In this document: piece by piece, positions 46,301 to 54,504 of the stretch
How positions within the stretch are numbered: the stretch's first letter is position 1
Layout of the letters: every line of letters starts with the position of its first letter
NCBI RefSeq assembly: GCF_018332695.1
Contig: NZ_BOQN01000002.1
Span: 36,970-100,969, forward strand
DNA: 64,000 nucleotides
Origin: Paractinoplanes toevensis
Lineage (GTDB): Bacteria > Actinomycetota > Actinomycetes > Mycobacteriales > Micromonosporaceae
Direction of reading: 5' to 3'
The notes under the pieces: generated by a model
The model's database searches: none
What the model saw: only the letters and a program-made list of their open reading frames with translations
Told to the model about the DNA's origin: nothing
Program-made: the position numbers and the translations under genes

Positions 46301-48648
46301 CGGCGCAGCCGGTCCGGTTCGCCGTTGAGGGCGCCGTCCAGGTGGCGCAGCGCCTCGGCGAACCGGCCGGACCGCGCGCAGCTGGTGCCGAGGGCGAGCA
46401 GGAAGTCGGGTTGCGGGGTGACCCCGGCCGCGGTGGCCGCGCTCGCGGCGACCTGGAGGAACTCGCGGGCCTCGGCCGGCGCGTGCTCAGCCAGGGCCAG
46501 CCGGCCGGCGGCGAACCCGCTGAGGTAGACCCGGTGCGGCCGCCGTTCGGTCTCGCCGAGCGCGTAGTGCCGGGCGATCGAATAGACGTAACGGCGATCG
46601 TCGGGCGCCACCACCTCGAGGACCTCGGCGATGCGCTGGTGCAACCGGCGCAGCGACGCGACGTCCAGGGCGGCGAGCAGTGCCTCCCGGATCCGGTCGT
46701 GCAGGAAGCGGAACGCGTCCGGTCCGGCCGCGGTCACCAACCGCCGCGACTCGGCCTCGGTGAGCAGGGCGCGGGCCTGCCGCGGATCGATGTCGCAGAC
46801 CTGCGCCACCAGCTCGGTCGGGAAGTACCGCCCGCCGGCCGCGCCGGCCGCCAGCAACTGCCGGCTCTGCACGCCGAGGGTGTCGATGCGCTGCAGCACC
46901 AGCTCGATCGCGTCGCCGGACGGCTCGAGGCGGTCCAGCCCGGACTGATCGAGCCGCCAGCCGCTCCAGGACGGCGTGACCAGCCCGGCGTCGAAGACAG
47001 CCCGGACGTACTCGCCGATGGTGAACGGGTTGCCGCCGGCCCGGACGGCCAGCTCGCCGATCTGCTCGGCGGGCAGCCGGACCGCGCCCAGGTGCTCGGT
47101 GACCAGCTCGATCACCGCGTCGGAGTCGAGCGGCCCGAGCGGGATCCGGGTGTCCAGGGTGGCGTCCATGTCGATGCCGAACCGGTCCAGCGCGGCCGAG
47201 CTGGCGGCGTCGTCCCGGCTGGTCGCGATGACCAGCAGCGGAGTGCCGGTCAGCCGGCTGGTCACGTGCCGCAGCACCCGCCGGGTCGGGCCGTCGAGCC
47301 ACTGCACGTCGTCGATGTGCAGGACGGCGCCCTGGAACTCGTCGGCCAGCCCGATGAGGAACGCGGCGACGGCGTTGACGAACTGCTCGTGGTGGTTAAG
47401 CTCGCCGATCTCGGGCGCCTGCACCAGATCGGCCAGCAGCGGCGACAGCGTCCGCAGCAGCGGGCCACCCCGGCCGGCCGCCCGGGTCAGCCGCTGGACG
47501 GCGTCGTCGCGCTCGGCCGGCGGCAGCCGTTCCACCGTCTTCAGGTACCGCTCCACGGCGCCCCGCAGCGGCGCCAGCGGCACCGGGTCGTCGGGGACGC
47601 ACTTGCCGTACAGGACGAGGTCGCCGTCCACCACGACGGCGTTGGTCAGCTCCCGCACCAGCCGGGTCTTGCCGGCACCGGCCGGGCCCTCGACCACGGC
47701 CGCTCCGCCGCCGCCGTCCCGGGCCCGCAGCCAGCGGTGGGCCAGGGCAATCACCTCCTGGTCCCGGCCGACCAGGCGCTGCGGACCGATCGGCTGGACG
47801 GTCCGCTGGTCGGCCGCCACCGGGAACCGGGTGCCCGGGTCGTCGGCCAGCCGGCGCAGGTCGTTCAGCAGGCTCTCGCCGCTCTGGTAGCGGTCGTCCG
47901 GGTCCTTGGCCATCAGGGTGGCGATGATCGCGGCCATCGTGGGTGACAGGTCGGGCCGCAGGTCGCGGGCGTCCGGGACCGGGGCGGTGGCGTGCAGCCG
48001 GATCAGCTCGCCGGCGTCCTTGGCCTGGTAGGGAACCTGGCCGGTGACGCACTCGTGCAGCAGCACACCCAGGGCGTAGAGGTCGGAGCGGCCGTCGACC
48101 GGGCGCTTGAGCATGCCGGTCTGCTCCGGGGCGCTGTAGAGCAGCGTGCCGGCGACCCGGTCGTCCGGGGCGCCGCGGCGGGCGGCCAGTCCGAAGTCGA
48201 TGAGGCGACCGGTGCCGGACGGCTCCATGATCACGTTGTCCGGCTTGACGTCCCGGTGCACCAGGCCGGCCCGGTGGGCGGCGGCCAGCGGCCCGGCCAG
48301 GTCGATGGCGAGCCGGACGGCGGCCGGTTCGTCCAGGCGCGCCTGGCGCAGCCGGTGCGACAACGGGGAGCCGTCGATGTACTCAAGGATCAGGTAGGGG
48401 CCGGCGGCGGTCTCGCCGACCTCGAAGATCTTGGGCAGCAGCGGGTGGCCGACGCAGCCGAGCAGGGCGGCTTCCCGCCGGACCGTGGCGAGGGCCTTAC
48501 CCGCATCAGGCGAGGTCAGGACCTTCAATGTGTACTCGTCGCCGTGCCGGCGGACACGATAGACGACAGTCTCGGCGCCACGCCCGAGCTGCGAGATCAC
48601 CTCGAGGTCGGAGAACGCCCCGGGCGCCGTCCCAAAGATCGAGGTCAA
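43393..48648 (-). CDS. Ser/Thr kinase - AAA ATPase - TPR - GAF - GGDEF signalling protein
   Basis: 1751 residues. In order: a Hanks-type kinase (1-270) with Lys42, HRD at 131-133 and DFG at 151-153; an AAA/STAND-like ATPase with Walker A GPAGAGKT (321-328) and Walker B VLHIDDVQWLD; a long helical repeat (TPR-like) region to about 1190; two GAF domains; and a C-terminal GGDEF domain with GGEEF at 1671-1675. The I-site Arg is missing (AGVD), so no product inhibition is expected. All catalytic motifs look intact, implying one polypeptide that phosphorylates and makes c-di-GMP. The TTG at 48648 follows GAAGGA. The N-terminal half resembles PknK/AfsK-type proteins. Confidence 0.88.
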   Translation of the reverse strand: MTSIFGTAPGAFSDLEVISQLGRGAETVVYRVRRHGDEYTLKVLTSPDAGKALATVRREAALLGCVGHPLLPKIFEVGETAAGPYLILEYIDGSPLSHRLRQARLDEPAAVRLAIDLAGPLAAAHRAGLVHRDVKPDNVIMEPSGTGRLIDFGLAARRGAPDDRVAGTLLYSAPEQTGMLKRPVDGRSDLYALGVLLHECVTGQVPYQAKDAGELIRLHATAPVPDARDLRPDLSPTMAAIIATLMAKDPDDRYQSGESLLNDLRRLADDPGTRFPVAADQRTVQPIGPQRLVGRDQEVIALAHRWLRARDGGGGAAVVEGPAGAGKTRLVRELTNAVVVDGDLVLYGKCVPDDPVPLAPLRGAVERYLKTVERLPPAERDDAVQRLTRAAGRGGPLLRTLSPLLADLVQAPEIGELNHHEQFVNAVAAFLIGLADEFQGAVLHIDDVQWLDGPTRRVLRHVTSRLTGTPLLVIATSRDDAASSAALDRFGIDMDATLDTRIPLGPLDSDAVIELVTEHLGAVRLPAEQIGELAVRAGGNPFTIGEYVRAVFDAGLVTPSWSGWRLDQSGLDRLEPSGDAIELVLQRIDTLGVQSRQLLAAGAAGGRYFPTELVAQVCDIDPRQARALLTEAESRRLVTAAGPDAFRFLHDRIREALLAALDVASLRRLHQRIAEVLEVVAPDDRRYVYSIARHYALGETERRPHRVYLSGFAAGRLALAEHAPAEAREFLQVAASAATAAGVTPQPDFLLALGTSCARSGRFAEALRHLDGALNGEPDRLRRAEILAQVALVHNSAWNPDKAFEAVRRGLAEVGAPLPNGKFAIVLSTVWSMLVGLLVGRTRLGFGSARGRARYRFRVQAVLCDTATFALSMRMRRAMRATMSFRAIYPINRLGPGREYAQHMAGLGVIADVAGRAKLATSLFDRAAAVAADIGDPELVGYVEWKRGAGSHLGGRDDEGQVWSRVLIEHERWLELGDYLTGVSTVSMQYFKRGCTAEAEAWYQRGRARLGPGAQAEGSAISAVGVVLAAQRGRPEEAAAKLETMQRFQSANPDNPMQQINVYGARIVALVEESELGEPFERCTAEFAALGLKPQAMVPEQRVYYVFEALGRLTRCHQGGSDRAAAGAAVARLATMADTKPLRAWHLVTRADLEVLAGRPGDALRTLSAAEAELVPLDAPLIGYEAARVRARALGALDQPAPAAHHAKLAQMIAIDQRWPQRVRWITDEFRIDELTSTNPGTITTTTNHSAEPHNPTRYQRRLEALQQVSLASATVLDPSALARVALDETLRIMGAERAFLFLLDRERNQLVPHVGRDGQGNDIRELTGYSSTLVDRVRRSGEPLVVTGSEEGVALGSQSVQVHGLRSILIAPLQLDGRLRGVVYLDSRVAKGVFTADDVDILKAITNHIAVSLETARAAQLEVAVQTARRQRDVAETLRAAMADQSSSLDPDEVMERLLTSLAGTLRGDTAALLTWVDSDRLTVAATYGVTAPVGTGVHPVPRELFELTGPRVRTVFPGDRPPFAGVLGAVRCWWAIPAVQRGEPFGVLLVGATAEDVMTEAQIQMAAAIAGQGMTAYENARLFSQVRAMATIDGLTGLFNRNHFFAEAERQLAAARRDRRPIAAVMVDIDHFKRINDTYGHPVGDEVIRAVAARLNGALAGVDVVGRYGGEEFAVVTTQTPAVELAERLHRTVSGEPIPTTAGLLPVTISVGVAALDGGDQDLRQLLAHADGALYQAKRSGRDRVCTHG

Positions 48649-48752
48649 CGGATCCTTCCATTCACGACGAGTTTCTCGGACGTTACGCCCCGGGCCTCGC
48701 GTGATGCCAGCTTTGAAAGTCTTCCTGGCGGTCCCTGGACACTTCGATCATA

Positions 48753-48766
48753 GTGATGCGGATCAC
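48753..48766. promoter_or_regulatory. CRP-like binding site
   Basis: GTGATGCGGATCAC is a symmetric GTGAT-N4-ATCAC, extended to AGTGA-N6-TCACA, close to the CRP consensus TGTGA-N6-TCACA. It sits 105 bp before the TTG of the kinase/GGDEF gene and 103 bp before the monooxygenase ATG, so it could control either divergent unit. The rest of this 220-bp gap is unremarkable. Confidence 0.55.
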
Positions 48767-48868
48767 AGTCTAACTTTCACCGCATTTCGACCGGCATAGA
48801 CATCCACGATTGGCGTAGTTGCGCCGGACTGCGATGATCCGAAGACCGGGACCCGCGGGGGGCGTGTC

Positions 48869-50038
48869 ATGAAATTCGGTGCGTTGCTGTTTCCGTTCCA
48901 TCACCCGGCCGAAGATCCGACCCTCCAGCTCGAGGGGGATCTCGCACTGGCCGAGCACTGCGACCAATTGGGCTACGACGAGTTCTGGTTCGGTGAGCAC
49001 CACTCCGGCGGCTGGCAGATCATCGCCGCGCCCGAGCTGATGATCGCGGCGGCGGCCCAGCGCACCCGGCGCATCCGGCTCGGCACCGGCGTGTCGACGC
49101 TCTCCTACCACCACCCGTTCATGCTGCTCGACCGCATCATCCAGCTCGATCACCTGACCCGCGGGCGGCTGATCTTCGGGGTCGGCTCGGGCGCGCTGAC
49201 GCTGGACGCCACCATGATCGGCCACGATCCGATGCAGGCGCGCCGGATGATGGAGGAGTCGCTCGAGGCGATCACCGCGATGCTGCGGTACGACGGGCCG
49301 GTCACCCGCAAGACCGACTGGTTCGAGCTGGACAACGCCGCCCTGCACCTGCGCCCCTACCGCTGGCCGTTCGACATCCGGGTCGCCGCGTTCAAGTCGC
49401 CGGCCGGGCCACGGCTGGCCGGCCGGTTCGGGGCCGGCATGGTCTCGTTCGGCGCGTCCGCCTCGCTCGGCACCGGCTCGGAAAACCCGCTGAAGACCGC
49501 GGCCGGCATCGCCGAGGAGGAAGCCAAGCAGGCGGGTCACCGGTTCGACCGCAACCGGTGGTCGGTGATGAGCCTGATGCACATCGCCGACACCGAGGAG
49601 CAGGCCCGGGCCGAGGTCCGCTACGGCCTGACCGCCTACACGAAATACATCCGGCAGATCCTGCCGATGAACGTGCCGGTCGACCTGGACGACCCGGACG
49701 CGATCGTGGACGTCCTCACCACCACCGGCACCGCGGTCATCGGCACCCCCGAGCAGGCGATCGCGCACATCGAGAAGATGTGGGAGCTCAGCGGGGGCTT
49801 CGGCACGTTCCTCATCGAACAGTCCGACATCGCCGACCCGTACGCCACCCGCCGGTCCCTGGAACTGTTCGCCCGCCGGGTGATTCCCTACTTCACCGCG
49901 GCGACCTGGCCACGGCTCGCGGCCTACGAGGCGGAGCTGCAGACCGACGGCCGAACCCGCCGGACGATGGCCGCCGCGCAGGCGAAAGCGGGGGTGGAGT
50001 ACTCGCACGAGGTCGCCGGGCGCCGGCGGGCGTCGTAG
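48869..50038 (+). CDS. Luciferase-like (LLM) flavin-dependent monooxygenase
   Basis: 389 residues, bacterial luciferase-like (beta/alpha)8 fold. Family landmarks: EFWFGEHHSGGW near residue 50, AQRTRRIRLGTGVSTLSYHH, LDHLTRGRLIFGVGSG, and EEQARAEVRYGLTAY in the C-terminal half. It uses reduced FMN or F420 and oxygen; substrate unknown. Near 390 residues, it is within the usual range. ATG with GGGGGG about 7 nt upstream. The antiporter starts 2 nt after its stop, and the halogenase-like gene follows in the same unit. Confidence 0.9.
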   Translation: MKFGALLFPFHHPAEDPTLQLEGDLALAEHCDQLGYDEFWFGEHHSGGWQIIAAPELMIAAAAQRTRRIRLGTGVSTLSYHHPFMLLDRIIQLDHLTRGRLIFGVGSGALTLDATMIGHDPMQARRMMEESLEAITAMLRYDGPVTRKTDWFELDNAALHLRPYRWPFDIRVAAFKSPAGPRLAGRFGAGMVSFGASASLGTGSENPLKTAAGIAEEEAKQAGHRFDRNRWSVMSLMHIADTEEQARAEVRYGLTAYTKYIRQILPMNVPVDLDDPDAIVDVLTTTGTAVIGTPEQAIAHIEKMWELSGGFGTFLIEQSDIADPYATRRSLELFARRVIPYFTAATWPRLAAYEAELQTDGRTRRTMAAAQAKAGVEYSHEVAGRRRAS

Positions 50039-50040
50039 TC

Positions 50041-51303
50041 GTGACCAGCGAGGTGCTGTCGCACGTACTGCTGAGTCTGGCCTTTGTCGTGGCCCTGGCC
50101 CGCCTCGGCGGGTTCCTCTTCGAACGGGCCGGGCAACCGCCGGTGGTCGGCGAGATCGTGGCCGGCATCTGCGCCGGGCCGTCGCTGCTCGGCCTGTTCG
50201 CGCCGCAGGTCAGCGATCTGCTGCTGCCGGACGACGCGAAGCCCTACCTGACCATGCTCGCCCAGCTCGGCCTGGTCATCTTCATGCTGGTGGTCGGCCT
50301 CGAGGTGGAGACCGCGACGCTGGGCCGGCGGGCCGGCACCGTCGGGGCGGTCGCACTGGGCGCGACCCTGCTGCCGTTCCTGCTCGGCCTGCTGCTCGCG
50401 GTGGTCATCTGGCCGTGGTACGAGGTGCCGGCCGGCCGCACGCCGTTCCTGCTGTTCGTCGGGGTGGCGGTGGCGATCACCGCGTTCCCGGTGCTGGCCC
50501 GCATCCTGCGGGACCGGGGCATGTCCGGCACCCGGATGGCCGGCATCGCCCTGGCCTGCGCCGCGTTGATCGACGTGGCGGCGTGGCTGGCCCTGGCGGC
50601 CGTGGTCGCGCTGGCCGGCCAGGGCAGCCACCGGCCGTGGGTGATGCTGGCCCTGGTCGCCGCGTTCGTCCTGATCATGCTGCTGGTGGTGCGGCCCGCG
50701 CTGGCCACCCTGCAACGGCGTGGCGCCCTCGACCGCATCTCGCCCCGGGCCCTGCTGATCGCGGTGCTGGTGGCCGCGGTGCTGGCCGCCTGGTTCACCG
50801 AGAGCATCGGCCTGCACAGCATCTTCGGCCCGTTCATCCTCGGCCTCGCCCTGCCCCGGGTCGAGTCCGTCATCGACCTGATCACCACCCGGGCCGCCGA
50901 CCTGAGCAGCGGGCTGCTGCTGCCCGCCTTCTTCGTGGTGGCCGGCATGGGCGTCGACGTCGCCGCGATGGGGTGGCGGGACACCGCGGTGCTGGTCGCG
51001 GCGGTGGCGGTCTCGATGATCGGCAAGATCGCCGGGGCGGCCGGGCCGGCCCGCCTCACCGGCATGGACGGCCGCGACTCGCTGACCCTCGGCGTGCTGC
51101 TGAGCACCCGCGGCCTGACCGAGCTCGTCGTGCTCAGCGTGGGCGCGGCCGCCGGCCTGCTCACCACCACGCTCTACACCGTTCTGGTGATCAATGCGGT
51201 GCTCACCACCCTGGCGACCGGCCCGCTGCTCTCGCGGATAGAGCGAAAGGGCAGGCAAACTGTGAACCGGAAGGATCAATCATGGACACCCGCGTCGACG
51301 TAA
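50041..51303 (+). CDS. Cation:proton antiporter (CPA2 family)
   Basis: 420 residues with twelve or so transmembrane spans. CPA2/KefB-type motifs: FERAGQPPVVGEIVAGICAGPS near the N-terminus and the paired FGPFILGLALPR and GLLLPAFFVVAGM segments. It exchanges Na+ or K+ for protons across the inner membrane. No RCK domain. GTG at 50041, 2 nt after the monooxygenase stop; its 3' end overlaps the halogenase-like gene by 22 bp, so the three are co-transcribed. Confidence 0.9.
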   Translation: MTSEVLSHVLLSLAFVVALARLGGFLFERAGQPPVVGEIVAGICAGPSLLGLFAPQVSDLLLPDDAKPYLTMLAQLGLVIFMLVVGLEVETATLGRRAGTVGAVALGATLLPFLLGLLLAVVIWPWYEVPAGRTPFLLFVGVAVAITAFPVLARILRDRGMSGTRMAGIALACAALIDVAAWLALAAVVALAGQGSHRPWVMLALVAAFVLIMLLVVRPALATLQRRGALDRISPRALLIAVLVAAVLAAWFTESIGLHSIFGPFILGLALPRVESVIDLITTRAADLSSGLLLPAFFVVAGMGVDVAAMGWRDTAVLVAAVAVSMIGKIAGAAGPARLTGMDGRDSLTLGVLLSTRGLTELVVLSVGAAAGLLTTTLYTVLVINAVLTTLATGPLLSRIERKGRQTVNRKDQSWTPAST

Positions 51304-52919
51304 CCGTCCTCGGCAGCGGCATCGGTGGCAGCACCGTGGCCGCCATCCTCGCGAAGCTCGGAGTCTCGGTGGCCATCGTGGACGCGGCGAAACACCCGCG
51401 GTTCGCCCTGGGCGAGTCCACCATCGGCGAGACCTCGTTCCTGCTGCGCCTGCTGGCCGCCCGTTACGACGTACCGGAGCTGGCCCACGTGTCGACCAGC
51501 GGCGGCATCGCCGAGCACGCCAGCCGCCGGTGCGGCATCAAGACCAACTTCGGCTTCGTGTACCACACCGCGGGCGTCGACCACGATCCGTTCGAGGTCA
51601 CCCAGTGCAGCGTCTCCGAGGGCCCGTACGGCCCGGAGTCGCACCTGATGCGCGCCGACATCGACCAGTACCTCTTCGAGGCCTGCAAGAAATATGGCGC
51701 GATCGCGCGCGAGGGCGTTCGCGTCCGGTCGGTCGACATCGGGGCGGACGAGGCCGTCGTCGTGCTCGACAGCGGCGAGACCTTCCGCAGCGACTACGTC
51801 ATCGACGCCACCGGGCGCACCTCGGTGCTGGCCGACGCGTTCGGGCTGCGCGAGGAGCCGTGCCGGTTCGAGACCAACTCACGGACCATCTTCACGCACA
51901 TGCGCGGCGTCGTGCCGTACGACTCGGTGGAGGAGTCCAGCGGCCAGCCCAACCTCTGGCACGAGGGCACCCTGCACCACCTGTTCGACGGCGGCTGGCT
52001 CTGGGTCATCCCGTTCGACAACCGCGAGGGCAGCGAGTCCGACCTGGTCAGCGTCGGCCTCAGCCTGGACGTCGACAAGTTCCCCAAGCCCGAGGGCGTC
52101 ACCCCGGAGCAGGAGTGGACCGATTTCCTCGACCGGTTCCCGGCGATCGCCCGGCAGTTCAAGGGGGCCACGTCGGCGTTCCGCTGGATCTCCACCGGCC
52201 GCACCCAGTTCTCCTCGTCGCGCACGGTCGGCGACCGGTGGGTGCTGATGAGCCACGCGGCCGGGGCGATCGACGCCCTGTTCAGCCGGGGCATGGCGAA
52301 CACCATGGCGGTCATCGAGGCGTTCGTGCCGCGGTTCCTGGCGGCCCGGGCGGACGGCGACTACTCGGCCGCCCGCTTCGACTACATCGAGACGCTCAAC
52401 CAGAACATCCTCGACAACAACGACAAGCTGATCGCCGGGTCGTACATCGCGTTCCGCGACTTCGACCTGTGGCGGGCCTGGTCGAAGATGTGGTATTTGG
52501 CGTGGAACCTGGGCGTGATCCGGGTAGCCGGCACCTACTACCAGTACCTGGAAACCAACGAGCCGGCGCTGCTGGAGCGGCTGCACCAGGGCGCCGTGCC
52601 CGGCTCGTTCTGCCCCGACCTGCCCAGCGCCCAGGAGCAGTTCGAGGCGTGCTTCGAGGTCATGCTGCGGGTCAAGCGGGGTGAGCTGTCGCCCACCGAC
52701 GCCGTGCCGGAGCTGGCCTGGATCCTCGGCGACGGCGAGGCGTCACCGTCCCCGCTGAACCTGCACGACGTGCTGCGCCGCTGGCACGACGGGTCGATGG
52801 AGACCCAGCGGCTCATCTACCAGTGGGGCCGCACCGCGGCGCCGGAGCCACTGCGCCCGTACTTCAACTACGACCGGGCCACCATCGCCAAGGCCGCCGA
52901 ATTGGTCCGCACTGCCTGA
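51282..52919 (+). CDS. Flavin-dependent halogenase-like protein
   Basis: 545 residues. FAD-binding Rossmann motif GSGIGGSTVA (11-20), the GES segment (ALGESTIGE) and the WxWxIP signature of flavin halogenases, WLWVIP at 239-244, within GGWLWVIPFDN. The C-terminal half is helical and Trp/Tyr-rich. Halogenases of this superfamily use FADH2, oxygen and halide through a Lys chloramine; I did not place that Lys confidently. Related FAD monooxygenases without halogenase activity can share the fold. ATG with GGAAGGA upstream. No NRPS or PKS gene lies nearby. Confidence 0.82.
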   Translation: MDTRVDVTVLGSGIGGSTVAAILAKLGVSVAIVDAAKHPRFALGESTIGETSFLLRLLAARYDVPELAHVSTSGGIAEHASRRCGIKTNFGFVYHTAGVDHDPFEVTQCSVSEGPYGPESHLMRADIDQYLFEACKKYGAIAREGVRVRSVDIGADEAVVVLDSGETFRSDYVIDATGRTSVLADAFGLREEPCRFETNSRTIFTHMRGVVPYDSVEESSGQPNLWHEGTLHHLFDGGWLWVIPFDNREGSESDLVSVGLSLDVDKFPKPEGVTPEQEWTDFLDRFPAIARQFKGATSAFRWISTGRTQFSSSRTVGDRWVLMSHAAGAIDALFSRGMANTMAVIEAFVPRFLAARADGDYSAARFDYIETLNQNILDNNDKLIAGSYIAFRDFDLWRAWSKMWYLAWNLGVIRVAGTYYQYLETNEPALLERLHQGAVPGSFCPDLPSAQEQFEACFEVMLRVKRGELSPTDAVPELAWILGDGEASPSPLNLHDVLRRWHDGSMETQRLIYQWGRTAAPEPLRPYFNYDRATIAKAAELVRTA

Positions 52920-52921
52920 CC

Positions 52922-53014
52922 TTTTTTCGTACGCGGGCGGGAGCAGTCCCCGCCGCACGGTTTCGGCCGGGCGGAACTCACCCTCCGCGCGCCCGCTGCG
53001 GGCGGGCCCGCCAC
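52922..53014. repeat. Dispersed intergenic repeat, copy B
   Basis: Begins TTTTTT-CGTACGCGG 2 bp after the halogenase stop and ends with the same block as copy A (CTCACCCTCCGCGCGCCC..GGGCGGGCCCGCCAC, 52977-53014). Like copy A it lies between convergent genes. Confidence 0.75.
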
Positions 53015-53028
53015 TGAAGGGTCGTGGG

Positions 53029-53538
53029 TCAGCGGGCCGAGGCGGTGCGCGCGGCGATCATCTGGGCGCCGGTCAGGCTGCGGACCCGGACCGCCACGCC
53101 GGGGCGGGACCGGCGCCGGAAACCGTCGGCGTCGCCACCGACCCGGGCGGCGGTGACCACCGCGGCCGCGTCGACCGCCACATCGTCGGAGGTCGTGGGC
53201 CGGGACAGATCCGGATGGCGGGCCTCCCACGCCTCCCGGACCCGCTGCGGCAGGTGCAGGCTGCGCCAGAGCCGGCGCAGCACGCCCGGGTTGAGCAGGT
53301 CGTTGACCTCGCAGCAGTCGGCGGCCTGGCACAGCACGGTCTGGTAGGCGGTGCGCTGCTCGGCCGGGTCGTCGAGGTTGAACCGGCGCCGGCTCCGGCG
53401 CCCGGTGATCATGTGATGCGGCACCTCGAGGAGACCCACGCTGTGGCCGTGCAGGTCGGCGAGTTGAGCGGGAACGACGGGGGCACGGTCGGCGGCGCTC
53501 CGGCGCCGCCGACCGTCTCTTGCGGCAACGTACGACAT
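53029..53538 (-). CDS. Hypothetical protein
   Basis: 169 residues. Arg-rich basic N-terminus (RDGRRRRSAADRAP), a helical centre with two Cys close together (YQTVLCQAADCCEVNDLLNP), and a basic C-terminus. No signal peptide or membrane span. I do not recognise the family. ATG at 53538; no clear upstream signal. Convergent with the halogenase gene, with repeat B between them. Confidence 0.6.
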   Translation of the reverse strand: MSYVAARDGRRRRSAADRAPVVPAQLADLHGHSVGLLEVPHHMITGRRSRRRFNLDDPAEQRTAYQTVLCQAADCCEVNDLLNPGVLRRLWRSLHLPQRVREAWEARHPDLSRPTTSDDVAVDAAAVVTAARVGGDADGFRRRSRPGVAVRVRSLTGAQMIAARTASAR

Positions 53539-53638
53539 ACGGCCAGGCTAGGCGCGCGGGGGTGCGCCGGACCCGGGGTCACACGTTCTGGTAGCCATCG
53601 CGCCTCGAGTGACGAACCGGCCGGTTGGGTCAGGTGGG

Positions 53639-53644
53639 CATAAT
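53639..53644 (+). promoter_or_regulatory. Leaderless -10-like element (CATAAT)
   Basis: CATAAT, 6 nt, then the GTG of the TauE/SafE gene. It supports the GTG at 53651 over an upstream in-frame start. Confidence 0.4.
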
Positions 53645-53650
53645 CGTCGG

Positions 53651-54430
53651 GTGACGTGGCAGACCGGTGCGGCCGGGTTCGTCGTCGGCCTGCTGATCTC
53701 GCTGATCACCACGCCGGCCGGGGTGTCCGGCGCGGTCTTCCTGCTGCCGGTGCAGCTCAGCCTGCTGCACGTGCCCAGCCCCGCGGTCACCCCGACCAAC
53801 CTGCTCTTCAACGTCGTCTCCGGGCCGGGTGCCCTGATCCGCTACCGGCGGTCCGGCCAATTGACCGGGCCGCTGACCCGGCTGCTGCTGGCCGGCACCC
53901 TGCCGGGCATCGTGCTCGGCGCCTGCCTGCGGGTGTTCGCGGTGCCCGGCCCGCGGGTCTTCCGGCTGATCGTCGCCGTGGTCCTGCTCCCGCTCGGGCT
54001 CTGGCTGATCGTCCGAGCGCTGCGTCCCGGCATTCCCGATCGCCGGCCGCTGTCCCGGCGGGCGACCCTCGTGCTGGGCGTCGCTGTCGGCACCGTGGGC
54101 GGCATCTACGGCATCGGCGGCGGCTCGCTGCTCGGCCCGATCCTGGCCGGCCGCGGCGTCCCGATGGCGACCATCGCGCCGGCCGCGCTGGCCTGCACCT
54201 TCCTGAACTCCATCGCCGGCGCGGTCACCTACGGCTTGCTCGCCCTGACCACCGGCGGCGACATCGCCCCACACTGGACACTCGGGCTGCTCTGCGGCGC
54301 CGGTGGCCTCCTGGGCGGTTACCTCGGGGCCCGGCTGCAACCGCGCCTGCCCGAGCGGGCCCTCCGACTGCTGCTCGGCGGCCTGGCCACCGCGCTCGCC
54401 GCGCTGTATCTGACCCAGGCGGCCCGGTAA
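53651..54430 (+). CDS. TauE/SafE-family permease (sulfite exporter type)
   Basis: 259 residues with eight hydrophobic segments in two repeats. Typical of the family: GVSGAVFLLPVQLSLLHVPS, NLLFNVVSGPGALIRY and the glycine-rich GGIYGIGGGSLLGPIL. Members carry sulfite, sulfoacetate or related anions; the substrate is not deducible here. Single-gene unit upstream of the ribonucleotide reductase operon. Confidence 0.88.
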   Translation: MTWQTGAAGFVVGLLISLITTPAGVSGAVFLLPVQLSLLHVPSPAVTPTNLLFNVVSGPGALIRYRRSGQLTGPLTRLLLAGTLPGIVLGACLRVFAVPGPRVFRLIVAVVLLPLGLWLIVRALRPGIPDRRPLSRRATLVLGVAVGTVGGIYGIGGGSLLGPILAGRGVPMATIAPAALACTFLNSIAGAVTYGLLALTTGGDIAPHWTLGLLCGAGGLLGGYLGARLQPRLPERALRLLLGGLATALAALYLTQAAR

Positions 54431-54451
54431 CCGGGGATCACCGACACGCCG

Positions 54452-54467
54452 ACACGATATCTAGTGG
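54452..54467 (+). promoter_or_regulatory. NrdR box 1
   Basis: ACACGATATCTAGTGG matches the NrdR consensus acaCwAtATaTwGtgt at 13 of 16 positions. Its centre is 32 bp from that of box 2, the usual spacing of paired NrdR boxes. Confidence 0.8.
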
Positions 54468-54483
54468 TTTCCATTCAGACCCG

Positions 54484-54499
54484 TACCCATATATGGTGT
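54484..54499 (+). promoter_or_regulatory. NrdR box 2
   Basis: TACCCATATATGGTGT, 11 of 16 matches with the core CATATAT and GTGT intact. Together with box 1 it would let NrdR-(d)ATP repress nrdAB just upstream of the riboswitch. Confidence 0.75.
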
Positions 54500-54504
54500 T
54501 GATC

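Noticed and set aside
43348..47946. Very long open frame (over 1500 codons) on the plus strand opposite the kinase/GGDEF gene
   Set aside because: Composition is Arg/Gly/His/Gln-rich without domains; it is the antisense shadow of a GC-rich gene whose own frame has clear kinase, ATPase, GAF and GGDEF motifs.
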